Below are positions 26,979 to 35,708 of a DNA stretch of 64,000 nt, in pieces (the first letter of the stretch is position 1; each line of letters starts with the position of its first letter). The stretch is from positions 1,860,001 to 1,924,000 of the forward strand of contig CAVRJK010000002.1 of NCBI GenBank assembly GCA_963721645.1. Direction: 5' to 3'. The DNA is from JALZKA01 sp963721645. GTDB taxonomy: Bacteria; Actinomycetota; Thermoleophilia; Solirubrobacterales; 70-9. Under the pieces are notes generated by a model that saw only the letters and a program-made list of their open reading frames with translations, was not told where the DNA came from and made no database searches. The position numbers and the translations under genes are program-made.

Positions 26979-27044
26979 CGGTTCAGCCGTGCGCCCAAGG
27001 CGCCGTGGTCGTTCCCACGGATGTGTGGGTAAGTCGTCACTCGA

Positions 27045-29232
27045 TCATCGGCTCACCGTCGAATCTGCCTCGGCGTCTGCCGACCCGTGCCCGAAGTTCA
27101 CTCGTGGCATCACCTTGTCCAACCAGCTCGGTAGCCACCAGGCGGCATTGCCCGTCAGCCTTAACAGGACCGGCAAAAGCAGGAGGCGTACAAGCGCCGC
27201 ATCCAGGAGGACTGCAACCCCGAGGATGATTCCCATCTCCTTGGGCGGCAGGGGACCCGAGAGAGCGAAAGTGAAGAAGACGGCCACCATGACCGCTGCC
27301 GCGGCAAAAATCACTCGGCCCGAATGAGCAAGGCCCCCGATGAGGGCCGCGCGCGCGTCGCCCTCTCGCTCCCAGTGCTCGCGTGCGGAAGAGAGCAAGA
27401 ACACCGTGTAGTCCATGGAGATGGCGAAGATCATCGCAAAGAAGAAGACCGGACCCCAGGCGTCGAGAAATCCCTGAGATTCGAACCCGAGCACCCCTGA
27501 GAGGGAACCGTCCTGGAAAATCCATTTGGACACACCGAAGGCGGCTCCGGTCGCCAGCAGGTTCGTGATCACTCCGAGAGCGGCCGCCAGCGGCGCACGA
27601 AAGGCGAAAAACAAGAGCAGGAATCCAAGCACCACCACAGTCCCGATAACGAGCGGGGTCTTGTCGGCAAGCACGCGCTCAAGATCGTGGTTCTCGACCG
27701 CAGGTCCTCCGACGAGTGTCTCGGCTGGAAGCGTGCCGCGCAGCCGCTCGACCGTCTCTCGCAGCTCGTCCCCAGATGGATCGCCAGTGGGCACCGCCTG
27801 GACAAGAGCTAAGCCTGAACTCGCGAGCTGCGGAGGCATGGCGGTTGCGATACCGCTATCGGCCTGCAGGACGCTTGCCACCCGATCACTGTCGCCAGGT
27901 CCTGCGACAATCTGGAGGGTCCCGGGAGCTCCGGTGCCGAAGGCAGCCTGTATTTGCTCATAGCCCTGCCTCGAGGGGTCGCCCTCGGGAACCACCTCGA
28001 TCGATGGCATTCCCGTGTCAAGCTGCGTCACCGGCCAGGCAAGGGCCAGCCAGGACAAAAAGAGCCGGGACACCGAAGCGCAGGGGCTGCCTCCACAGCC
28101 GAGCTCCCCAGCTGGCAAACCGCGCCGAGCGGTGCTCGCCTGCGTGAACCCAGGGCAGTCCGAACTTGTCGACTCGCGGGCCCAGCTTGGCTAGAACGGC
28201 AGGCAAAAGCGTCAACGTCGCGGCGAGTACAAAGAAGACGGACACCATGATTCCAAGCGCCATGGAACGAAATGCCGGGCTTGGAACCATCATTACGGCT
28301 GAGAGCGAGATCAAGACGGTTAAGCCGGAAAAGAGCACCGCCTTTCCGGCCGTGTCCATCGCTTCCCCCACCGCCTCCTCCGCCGAGAGCTCGGAGCCGA
28401 AGAAGGCGCCGCGAAATCGCATCACCACGAACAGTGCGTAATCGATGCCCAGCGCCAGTGCGAACATGAGAGCAAAGTTCATCGCCCAGATCGAAATGTC
28501 CGTGAGCTGCGTGCCTAGGTAGAGGACGCCAGCCGAGGCAACGAGCCCAAGGATCGTAAGTAGGAGCGGCAAACCAGCGGCAACAAGTGAGCCGAAAGCA
28601 AGAACGAGAATGACCAGTGTCACCGGCCAAGAAATCAGCTCGGACTTCAGCATCGCTTCCTTGTTCGCCTCGTTGAAGTCCGACCACATCCCGGGAGCGC
28701 CGCTGAGGCTGACTTCAACGGCGTCACTCCCCGCACCGGCCAACGGCTCTTTGAGATCGTCCGCTGCCCGGACCATCTCGTTCGGCTTCTCAGCCGCCGC
28801 AGCCTGGATCACGGCGGTGTGGCCATCGGCGGAAATTGAAGATCCCGGACGGGGTGAGACGACCTGAGCTACGGCGTCGTTCTCGCCAAGGATGGCCTCG
28901 GCTCGCTCGACCGCCGAATCAAATTCCTGATCGCCTGTGGTTTCGACCTCCGAGTGGACAACCACCTGGATCGAATAGCTCGAAAGTCCACCGAACTCAC
29001 GATCGATCAGATCTCTGGCCTGGACAGATTCCGAACCCGCAGCTTCCCACCCGGCTCCAGAAAGAGCGTGTTCGACTTTCGGAGCCAGGAAACCAAGCCC
29101 AAGGGCGACCACGAGCCAGACAAGGCCGACGCGTCCCGGATGACGAGCAGCCATGCGACCGAGGCGGCCGACGGGTCCGAGACTGCCCTTCGGAGAATGG
29201 GAACTCTTTGACTCGGCGCTGGCGTTCTGCAT
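27045..29232 (-). CDS. MMPL/RND-family membrane transporter, one frameshift
   Basis: Start ATG 29232 with AGGAGG five bases upstream; the ORF open to 29271 lacks an RBS. About 720 residues are predicted across two frames joined near 28060 by one extra base. It has two halves, each with an extracellular loop and a six-helix sterol-sensing-like bundle (ELISWPVTLVILVLAFGSLVA, FALALGIDYALFVVMRFR; then VIGTVVVLGFLLLFFAF, AMIFAISMDYTVFLLSS). The GIDYALF and SMDYTVF Asp-Tyr pairs match the proton-relay positions of MMPL proteins. It probably exports lipids or hydrophobic compounds. Divergent from an ArsR regulator likely to control it. Confidence 0.87.
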
Positions 29233-29280
29233 CCGTCCTCCTTTTGATCGGCTCGTGTGGCTCGTGAGCAAGGTAGCAGT

Positions 29281-29308
29281 CTACAATTGTACTAGTGAGC
29301 ATTAGTAC
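29281..29308. promoter_or_regulatory. Candidate ArsR operator and promoter between divergent genes
   Basis: GTACTA (29289-29294) and its complement TAGTAC (29303-29308) are separated by 8 bases. Next to them is the self-complementary TACAATTGTA (29282-29291), which contains a -10-like TACAAT on both strands. This AT-rich island within a GC-rich genome, between the ArsR and MMPL starts, is the best operator candidate here. Confidence 0.5.
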
Positions 29309-29410
29309 TCTGACTTTGGCGAGCCGTACGATGGTGCTGCCCAAAACCCCGGAGCGTGAAGCGGTTACACCGGGACTTACAGATGACGGCAAGAGAAGGG
29401 CGAGCGTTTG

Positions 29411-29776
29411 ATGGCATCGAAGGTGTCCCACCCCCTAACCCCGGCAGCAGCTGAGCTCATAGCACGACGTTTCGCGATGTTGGCTGAGCCGATGCGCCTC
29501 CAGCTCGTTGATTTGCTGAGCGAGGCGGGCCAGCTCTCGGTCCAAGAGCTGGCGGAGGCCCTTGGGGCCACGCACGGCAACGTTTCCCGACACCTCAACC
29601 TTCTCTATGCAGAGGGGATCGTCGGCCGGCACAAGGAAAAGACTCGGGTTCTTTACCGAATCACCGACCAGACTGTCGTTGACCTCTGCGATCAGGTCTG
29701 CGCGGGGATCGAGCGCCAGCTCAAGGCCCGGGGTGAAGCCTTCGTCGTGACAGAGAAGTCGGAAAAGCGGTCCTGA
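29411..29776 (+). CDS. ArsR-type winged-helix repressor
   Basis: 121 residues from ATG 29411 (a TTG sits just before). The winged helix is clear: RRFAMLAEPMRLQLVDLLSE, LSVQELAEALGATHGNVSRHLNLLYAEGIV, then a wing GRHKEKTRVLYRI. The typical metal-binding Cys pair in helix 3 (ELCVCDL) is absent. One Cys pair occurs later (LCDQVCAGIERQ) and might sense redox or metals. The divergent position implies control of the MMPL exporter. Its stop codon lies inside the 3' end of the opposing tRNA-Arg gene. Confidence 0.88.
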   Translation: MASKVSHPLTPAAAELIARRFAMLAEPMRLQLVDLLSEAGQLSVQELAEALGATHGNVSRHLNLLYAEGIVGRHKEKTRVLYRITDQTVVDLCDQVCAGIERQLKARGEAFVVTEKSEKRS

Positions 29777-29841
29777 CAGGATTCGAACCTGTGACCTCCG
29801 GTTTCGTAGACCGACGCTCTATCCGGCTGAGCTACGGGCCC
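29768..29841 (-). tRNA. tRNA-Arg (ACG), variant copy with mismatched acceptor
   Basis: 74 nt. Anticodon loop CTACGAA, with T-arm and D-arm intact and nearly identical to the 35079-35152 gene. The 5' acceptor strand GGGCCCG faces CAGGACC instead of CGGGCCC, giving two mismatches. The altered part overlaps the end of the ArsR coding region. It may be a recombinant or decaying copy. Confidence 0.75.
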
Positions 29842-29897
29842 GGGACGTGAGAGGCTCGCGCGGACGCGCCAGCCAACCCACGCGTCGTTCTCGTGGT

Positions 29898-30536
29898 CTA
29901 CGAGCGGCGGTAGGGATCGACGTAAACGTCATCGATACGCCAGTCGCCACCCATGCCGTAAGCCGTGATCTCGAACGCGACGGCCGTGCGCTCGCCCGGC
30001 AAGAGGGGGAGCAGGTTCACGCCGATCACCATCGGCAGCGTCGGTTGCCAGCTGCCGTTTGAGTTCACGACACCGATCGGCAGCGAGTGAACGTTTCCGA
30101 ACGCATCCTCGAACTTGACGTTGACCCCCAGGGTGGAGCGCGGCGAGCCAGAGTTGCGTGCGAAGAAGCGCAGGGTCGGGTGCTCGATACCCACGCACAT
30201 CGCTGAGCTCGTGGCCGAGCTGCCGGAGGTCACCTTGAGAGAGTTGGAGTCGCCGCGGTCGCGCACGTGATACGGCTCGTTGCCCGAGACGACCGTGGAG
30301 CCGCCGGCAAGATCCCAGGAAGAGCCGCCGTCCTCGAAGCCGCCATCGGGGGCGAGCGTGTAACTGGCGGGATCGAGCCAGGGTGCAAACGGCTGGGAAA
30401 GCTCTTGCGCATCGCAGTCGCTCGCGGATGCGACGAGGGGTCCCGCATAGGCAGACGGTGCCCCCGCGAGCGACGCGGCCAGGGGCAAGGCCAGAGCCAG
30501 GATGCGGTTGCGGAGCTTTCGAGTACTGGCGTTCAT
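29898..30536 (-). CDS. Secreted hypothetical protein
   Basis: 212 residues. Signal peptide ILALALPLAASLAGAPSAYA. The mature part begins with a conserved-looking FAPWLDPASYTLAPDGGFEDG. It continues as beta-rich sequence with SLKVTSGSSATSSAMCVGIEHPTLRFFARN and ends DWRIDDVYVDPYRRS. The layout resembles carbohydrate-binding/jelly-roll modules, but I cannot name a family. No catalytic residues are evident. Lies inside the tRNA-Arg-bounded segment. Confidence 0.75.
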   Translation of the reverse strand: MNASTRKLRNRILALALPLAASLAGAPSAYAGPLVASASDCDAQELSQPFAPWLDPASYTLAPDGGFEDGGSSWDLAGGSTVVSGNEPYHVRDRGDSNSLKVTSGSSATSSAMCVGIEHPTLRFFARNSGSPRSTLGVNVKFEDAFGNVHSLPIGVVNSNGSWQPTLPMVIGVNLLPLLPGERTAVAFEITAYGMGGDWRIDDVYVDPYRRS

Positions 30537-30697
30537 GGGACTCCTTCGTCAAAGGTGTTGTGACTTCCGTGTACGGGGATGTCGTCGGCACGTGGCCGCC
30601 AGAACACGATCGAACATCCGTCGAGTTTGGGTCCCCGGGCTCAAGTTCGGCGTGAGATCTTCAAGACTTGGCCCTGAACGGACGATGAAACGAAGGC

Positions 30698-32032
30698 GTG
30701 GGCACTAAGGCGACCAGTTCCGGCGACCTCGGGCCGGCTCAGGAGCGCATGCTCGTTGAGTCACGTGCTCAGCTTGCGCTCGGGCTCTTCGACCGCGAGC
30801 GGACCGCTGAGATCGTCGCGTCGCTCGCGTTCATCGTCGCCGCCGCGGCCGTCACCGTCGCCTGGGACACCCCGCAGGCGCTCGACATCCCACTCGCGGT
30901 CGGGTTGATGGCCGCGTATGCGCTTGCGACACGGGTGGAGTTCCGGATCGCCTCTGGTTGGACGGATCCCTCGCAGATCGTCTTCGTGCCGATGCTCTTC
31001 CTGCTCCCGACGGACGCAGTTCCCTTCGCCGTTGCCGGTGCCCTGCTCCTGGGTCGTATTCCCGACTACCGAAGCGGCGAAGTTCACGCCGAGCGCGCCC
31101 TGCTGCGGACCGGCGACGCCTGGTACTCGATCTGGCCGGCGATCGTTCTGCTGGCGTTCGGCGCGACCTCGCCTGACTGGTCCGATTGGCCGATCTACCT
31201 CCTCGCCCTGACCGCCCAGTTCGCAATCGACGGGCTCACCACGACCGCCAGGGTGACCTACGGCCTTGGCATTCCGGCGCGAACCGTGATCGCTGAGCTC
31301 CGCCAGATCGATCTGATCGACGCCTTGCTCGCCCCCGCCGGCCTCCTCGTCGCATTCGCCGCCGCGTCGGAGCCGTGGACGAGCATCCTGATCTTGCCCC
31401 TGCTCGGAGTCTTTCAGATCTTCGCCAGAGAGCGAGAGGCGCGGATTGAAAGCGCGCTCGCGCTCTCGAGCGCCTATCGCGGGACGGCGCACCTCCTCGA
31501 GGAGGTCCTTTCTACGACTGACGAATACACGGGGAACCACTCGCGGAGCGTGGTCGTCCTCGCGCATCAGGTCGGCGAGGCGCTCGGACTGGATGAGACT
31601 CAACAGCGAGAACTCGAGTTCGGCGCCCTCCTGCACGACGTCGGCAAGATTGCGGTCCCGAACGAGATCATCAACAAGCCTGGGCGATTGACGGATGAGG
31701 AGATGTCACTCATGCGGACGCACACGATCGAGGGCGAGGGGATGCTGAACCGAATCGGTGGGGTCCTGGCCGATGCTGGGATCGTCGTCAGGACCCACCA
31801 CGAGCGTTGGGACGGCACCGGCTACCCCGACGGCTTGGCCGGTGAGGAGATCCCGGTTGCGGCTCGCGTGATCTCGGCGTGTGACGCTTTCAACGCGATA
31901 ACGACCGACCGCTCGTACCGCAAGGCCATGTCGCTGGAAACCGCGGTCGCAGAGCTCGAAGCCGAGTCCGGGAAGCAGTTCGACCCCGCGGTGGTCGAAA
32001 AGCTTGTGAAGATCATCGGGACCTGGAAATAG
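30698..32032 (+). CDS. Membrane-bound HD-GYP phosphodiesterase-like protein
   Basis: 444 residues from GTG 30698. The first half has about six hydrophobic helices (EIVASLAFIVAAAAVTVAW, IVFVPMLFLLPTDAVPFAVAG, LLAPAGLLVAFAAASEPW), a probable membrane sensor. The C-terminal HD domain shows the HD motif LLHDVGKIAVP, NKPGRLTDEE, HHERWDGTGYPDGL and DAFNAITTDRSYRKA, matching HD-GYP proteins that degrade cyclic di-GMP. GTGYP replaces the GYP signature in the usual way (DGxGYP). A GGDEF-EAL protein elsewhere in the window supports c-di-GMP signalling in the host. Confidence 0.9.
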   Translation: MGTKATSSGDLGPAQERMLVESRAQLALGLFDRERTAEIVASLAFIVAAAAVTVAWDTPQALDIPLAVGLMAAYALATRVEFRIASGWTDPSQIVFVPMLFLLPTDAVPFAVAGALLLGRIPDYRSGEVHAERALLRTGDAWYSIWPAIVLLAFGATSPDWSDWPIYLLALTAQFAIDGLTTTARVTYGLGIPARTVIAELRQIDLIDALLAPAGLLVAFAAASEPWTSILILPLLGVFQIFAREREARIESALALSSAYRGTAHLLEEVLSTTDEYTGNHSRSVVVLAHQVGEALGLDETQQRELEFGALLHDVGKIAVPNEIINKPGRLTDEEMSLMRTHTIEGEGMLNRIGGVLADAGIVVRTHHERWDGTGYPDGLAGEEIPVAARVISACDAFNAITTDRSYRKAMSLETAVAELEAESGKQFDPAVVEKLVKIIGTWK

Positions 32033-32039
32033 CTTTCCG

Positions 32040-32063
32040 GGCCGGTAGAGGCTATAGCCGGCC
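32040..32063. terminator. Small GC-rich hairpin after the HD-GYP gene
   Basis: GGCCGG (32040-32045) pairs with CCGGCC (32058-32063) across 12 bases, eight bases after the stop codon. No T-run follows. The rest of the 164-base gap holds nothing recognisable. Confidence 0.3.
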
Positions 32064-32196
32064 GGCTCCTGCGGATCCAAATCCGACTCGGGCTCGAGCT
32101 GCTCAGGGCCTCGGGCGTCCAGCTCTAGTTGCATTCGGCGATCTTCAATGAACGCTCACCCCCGCTCCGCTCGCAGGCGGGCATGGCCCTCAGGGG

Positions 32197-32886
32197 CTAG
32201 TCCGGCCGCGACCCGCTTCCTTCTCTCGGCGGTCCTTCAGCGGCCGGGGGTGCCTCCATCGACTCCAACTGCTGGACCAGCGCCGTGTCTGGAACCTGAA
32301 TCAAGCCTCGGGTCGGGCGGTCGAGATCCGCTGTGAGGAACAGTAGGAACCCGACCAGAAGCGACGCTGCCACCACACCCGTTGTGCTGCGTCCGATGAG
32401 CGTGAGGTGAGCGGCGAGCAGGGCCAGCGCGACGCTGGCGCCGAGGAGTTCGAGGTAGAGGACGGCGCTTGGTACTTGGTTGTTGAGCGCCGCCACCCGT
32501 GTCGTCTGCGAATCGATCATCTCGTTCAGGGTCTCGACGTAGAGGCGGGGCGCGCTGGCGATCGGGTCGTCCACAAGAGCTCGGCCGGCCAACGCCCAGA
32601 GCTCGCGGTGCAGAACCTGCTCCTCGGCCACGGTTGCCTCCTGAGCTTCGCTACCGGGCACCTCGCTGGACAGCGCGATCACGCTTTCCGTGTAGTCGGT
32701 CAAGAGGTCGAGCGAGCGACTACGCAAGGGCTCCCGAAGCGTCTGTGCTCGCAGGAAGGTGGTGCCGATCGCGTTCGACTCGTCGACGACCACCGCGCGG
32801 CGATGCTCGTAGCGCGAGACCGCGAGCGACAGGCCGACCGCAAGGTCCGCCGATGCTGCGATAACTTCCCGAAGCGGATTGACCGA
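32197..32886 (-). pseudogene. DUF4239 (bestrophin-like) membrane protein, 5' end missing
   Basis: The open frame is about 229 codons long but has no ATG near its 5' end; GTG 32793 would start inside the conserved block. The sequence LSLAVSRYEHRRAVVVDESN followed by AIGTTFLRAQTL is the DUF4239 core. Two C-terminal membrane helices follow (VLYLELLGASVALALLAAHL, GVVAASLLVGFLLFLTADL). Family proteins begin with one or two further helices that are absent here. The frame meets a stop at 32887-32889, right beside the start of the divergent propeller gene. It is probably a truncated relic created by rearrangement. Confidence 0.65.
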
Positions 32887-32906
32887 TTAGGGGAAGGTGA
32901 GGCCGA

Positions 32907-34016
32907 ATGAGGCGCTGGGCTTATTACCGTGGACCGGGGTCGAGACGTCGGAGGGCAACGACTGTTGCTGCGCTGGTCGCAGGATTTGCGTTCGCAGCAC
33001 CCGCGGCGGCTGACGCCTATATCTACTGGTCGGACAGCGCTACCCAGTCGATCGTCCGTGCGAACCTCGACGGGAGCGGCATGGATCAAAGCTTTGTCCC
33101 AGCCTCTGCAACTCCATATGGCGTTGCAACGGACGAAAATTACGTCTACTGGGCGAATAACAACGGCTTCTCGGTAGGCCGTGCAGCGCTCGACGGGTCG
33201 GATGTCAACCAGAGCCTGTTCGGGGTCGCGACCGGGAACTTCGTGCGTGGCATCGACGTCGACGAGGACTATGTCTACGCCGCGCTCGCCAACGATCTGG
33301 GGCGGGCCGATTTGGATGGTTCGGATGTCAACGAGACGTTCATCGACGACCCAGGGACCTACCTGAGCGTCGCAGTCACGGATCAGCACATCTACTTCAT
33401 CGCCTTCTCCAACGGGATCGCACGGGCGAACCTGGACGGCACGGGTGTCACCCAGGGATTCGTCAGCGGCGCGAGCGGGGCGAGGCAGGTAGCGGTCGAC
33501 GACAAACACCTCTATTGGACGAACGGGACGAACGGAACCATCGGTCGCGCGAGCCTCGACGGTACGAACGTCGATCAGAGCTTTATCACCGGAGCCGCGA
33601 GTCCCAATGGACTTGCGGTCGACGACGATTACATCTATTGGACCAACAGCGGATTCAGCGGGACGGGTTCAATCGGCCGCGCCGGCGTCGACGGCAGCAA
33701 CGTGAACCAGAGCTTTATCGCCGGCCTTTCCTTGAGCACGTTCTCTGAGATCGCCGTTGACGAGCTGACGCCGCCGGTGACCTCGATCGACTCGGTTGAC
33801 CTCAATCGCACCAGGCGGAGGGCGAAGATCGGGTTTGCTTCCTCGCAGCCTGACTCGACATTCACCTGCAAGCTCGACAAGGGCGCCTGGAAGGCCTGTG
33901 ACTCGCCTCAGGTCTTCAAGCGGCTGAGCGCAAAGCGCCACCGCGTGAAGGTGGCGGCGCGCAACTCGCAAAACGTCGTAGACCCGACTCCGGCGAACGT
34001 TCGTTTCAAGCTCTGA
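32907..34016 (+). CDS. Secreted YWTD-like beta-propeller with Ig-like tail
   Basis: 369 residues from ATG 32907 (GGTGAGG upstream). Signal peptide LVAGFAFAAPAAADA. Six or so repeats of about 40 residues carry (V/I)YW(S/A/T)N and (I/V)xRAxLDGSxVxQSFI, the pattern of LDL-receptor-class-B-like (YWTD) propellers. A C-terminal module with FTCKLDKGAWKACDSPQVF has the same two-cysteine Ig-like pattern as the proteins ending at 8278 and 11821. Probably extracellular and binding rather than catalytic. Confidence 0.82.
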   Translation: MRRWAYYRGPGSRRRRATTVAALVAGFAFAAPAAADAYIYWSDSATQSIVRANLDGSGMDQSFVPASATPYGVATDENYVYWANNNGFSVGRAALDGSDVNQSLFGVATGNFVRGIDVDEDYVYAALANDLGRADLDGSDVNETFIDDPGTYLSVAVTDQHIYFIAFSNGIARANLDGTGVTQGFVSGASGARQVAVDDKHLYWTNGTNGTIGRASLDGTNVDQSFITGAASPNGLAVDDDYIYWTNSGFSGTGSIGRAGVDGSNVNQSFIAGLSLSTFSEIAVDELTPPVTSIDSVDLNRTRRRAKIGFASSQPDSTFTCKLDKGAWKACDSPQVFKRLSAKRHRVKVAARNSQNVVDPTPANVRFKL

Positions 34017-34029
34017 CCCCGGGTGTGAA

Positions 34030-34104
34030 CGGGCCCGACAGGGATTCGAACATGTGACCTTCGGTTTCGTAGTCCTGACGATCTACGTCGCTAGGCAGCG
34101 CTCC
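34030..34104 (-). pseudogene. Decayed tRNA-Arg(ACG) copy
   Basis: The 3' half (acceptor CGGGCCC, T-arm, variable loop, anticodon region to 34072) matches the intact gene at 35079-35152 apart from one inserted and one changed base. The 5' half is recognisable but mutated, and its acceptor strand no longer pairs. The surrounding 259-base gap (34017-34275) has no other feature. Confidence 0.7.
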
Positions 34105-34275
34105 GGTTCTCGTCGATCGTCTTCGCTCGTACGCAACTCCCGACTTGTGGAGCGAGCCTGGGAGAACTGCGTACCCGCCCCGCGCCCCGAACATCGATGC
34201 CGTCACCGAGTGCGCGCTGTCCGCGACTGCCACGCCGTTCGGATTCGTGAACCAGTAATGCCGCCCGCGCTCAGG

Positions 34276-34932
34276 TCACCATGTGAGCGTTACCTCTTCG
34301 GACTGCCCGAAGCAGTCGCCGGCCTCCAGGTTGCCGTTGTTTCGCGGAGACAAGTAGACGGTGGCGGGCGACATCACGACCTTGTATGTGCCGCTCTCGA
34401 CGAAGTTCCCGAAGTCGAACTCGTAGTCGCCGTCCGAATCCGAATAGGTCTCTGCGACATAGTCGGCATCGCGGTAGAGACTGAGCGGGTAGCCGCTGAT
34501 GCAGTCCTCGTGTGTGTCCGAAATCGTTCCCGAGCCCTCGGAGAGGGTGATGCTGAACGTGATCGTGGCCTCTTCGGAGGTGTAGTCGTAGTTGGCACGG
34601 TCGGCGACGCACCGCTTCGGCTTGTTCGCGGGCCCGAAGCGCTTCGAGCGCTTGATGGTGACCGTCCACGACCCCGGCTGGTAGAGGTTGCCCTCCTCGA
34701 ACCGAAAGTAGCCGTTCGCGTCGGTCGTCGCGACGTCGGTCGAGTCGCCTGTGAGCTTCACGGTGCGATTCTTCAGGCACTTGCTCTCGCCGCTATCGAT
34801 CGTCCCCTCGAGATCGTCGCCGGCGATGCTGTTCAGATTCACCTTCACCTTCACGTTCTTGGTGGCGGCCGACGCCGGTGCTGCCAGGCCGAGAACGGCA
34901 ACAGCGAGACCGAAAAGAAGTGCTGCACGCAT
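34276..34932 (-). CDS. Secreted hypothetical with carboxypeptidase-regulatory-like strands
   Basis: 218 residues from ATG 34932 (AGGGGGT upstream). Signal peptide LLFGLAVAVLGLAAPASA. TVKLTGDSTDVATTDANGYF and SLYRDADYVAETYSDSDGDY look like two prealbumin-like (CarboxypepD_reg) beta-sandwiches. Four cysteines are spread through the protein. No enzyme motif. Lies in the tRNA-Arg-bounded segment. Confidence 0.72.
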   Translation of the reverse strand: MRAALLFGLAVAVLGLAAPASAATKNVKVKVNLNSIAGDDLEGTIDSGESKCLKNRTVKLTGDSTDVATTDANGYFRFEEGNLYQPGSWTVTIKRSKRFGPANKPKRCVADRANYDYTSEEATITFSITLSEGSGTISDTHEDCISGYPLSLYRDADYVAETYSDSDGDYEFDFGNFVESGTYKVVMSPATVYLSPRNNGNLEAGDCFGQSEEVTLTW

Positions 34933-35078
34933 ATTTCGAAACCCCCTACAGGTTTGATCTTTCCCGAGACTTGCCCCGGATGCGGCAAACGCTACAGCTC
35001 CCACGCCAACCGGGTCGAAGTTCTTCCGCTATCCGGTCGTTATCCGACCCGGATGCCGTCTGCGGGAGAGTGGGAAAG

Positions 35079-35152
35079 CGGGCCCGACAGGATTCGAACC
35101 TGTGACCTTCGGTTTCGTAGACCGACGCTCTATCCGGCTGAGCTACGGGCCC
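35079..35152 (-). tRNA. tRNA-Arg (ACG)
   Basis: 74 nt. The acceptor GGGCCCG/CGGGCCC is perfectly paired. Anticodon stem TCGGT/ACCGA with loop CTACGAA (ACG), T-arm ACAGG-TTCGAAT-CCTGT, no encoded CCA (GC follows). This is the intact member of the three copies in the window. Confidence 0.95.
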
Positions 35153-35210
35153 GGGACGGGACAGGCTAGCGGGACTTGCGTCGTCCACCCGCGACATTAA
35201 TCTTGCGGCC

Positions 35211-35708
35211 ATGAAACTTCAGCGCACTCTCCTCGTCGCCCTGCCCCTGGTCGTCTCGGCCGCCGCACTCAGCCCCCCGGCGAGCGGACTCGAAACCATC
35301 TTCGACGTCAAAGCGGCGAAGAAAGCCGGCGGGAACTACAAGGACGGCGTGCAGAATGCGTCCATCTCCCAGGGCAAGACGAAACTCTTCTACTGGAAGG
35401 TGGAGAGCAACAGCCCGGACACGATGGCGATGGATTTCGACGACGCGGCGACCGGCGATTCGGGTGGCGACGACTACAAGATCAAGTGGTTCAAGGGAAA
35501 GAAGCCAAAAGGCACTGCGGACATCACGTCTGACGTCAAGGGTGCCGGCTACGGGTTCACGCTCAAGGCCGACAAAACGAAGTACTTCACGGCACAGGTC
35601 AAGCCGAAGCCCGGCGCATCAACGCTCTGCCTCGGCGGACAGGCCAGCAACAACCCGCAGACATTTGCGGACGCCGTCTACTTCAGCGTCAACGGCGCCT
35701 GCTTTTAG
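35211..35708 (+). CDS. Secreted hypothetical protein
   Basis: 165 residues. Signal peptide LLVALPLVVSAAALSPPASG. The mature part is Lys/Asp-rich and beta-like (KTKLFYWKVESNSPDTMAMD, GYGFTLKADKTKYFTAQVKP) and ends in two cysteines (STLCLGG, NGACF). No recognised family. It converges with the oligoendopeptidase gene; the two stop codons overlap. Confidence 0.7.
   Translation: MKLQRTLLVALPLVVSAAALSPPASGLETIFDVKAAKKAGGNYKDGVQNASISQGKTKLFYWKVESNSPDTMAMDFDDAATGDSGGDDYKIKWFKGKKPKGTADITSDVKGAGYGFTLKADKTKYFTAQVKPKPGASTLCLGGQASNNPQTFADAVYFSVNGACF

Noticed and set aside
29768..35152. Intact integrative element
   Set aside because: There is no integrase, relaxase, replication gene or phage gene between the tRNA copies; only the repeat structure suggests past integration or duplication.
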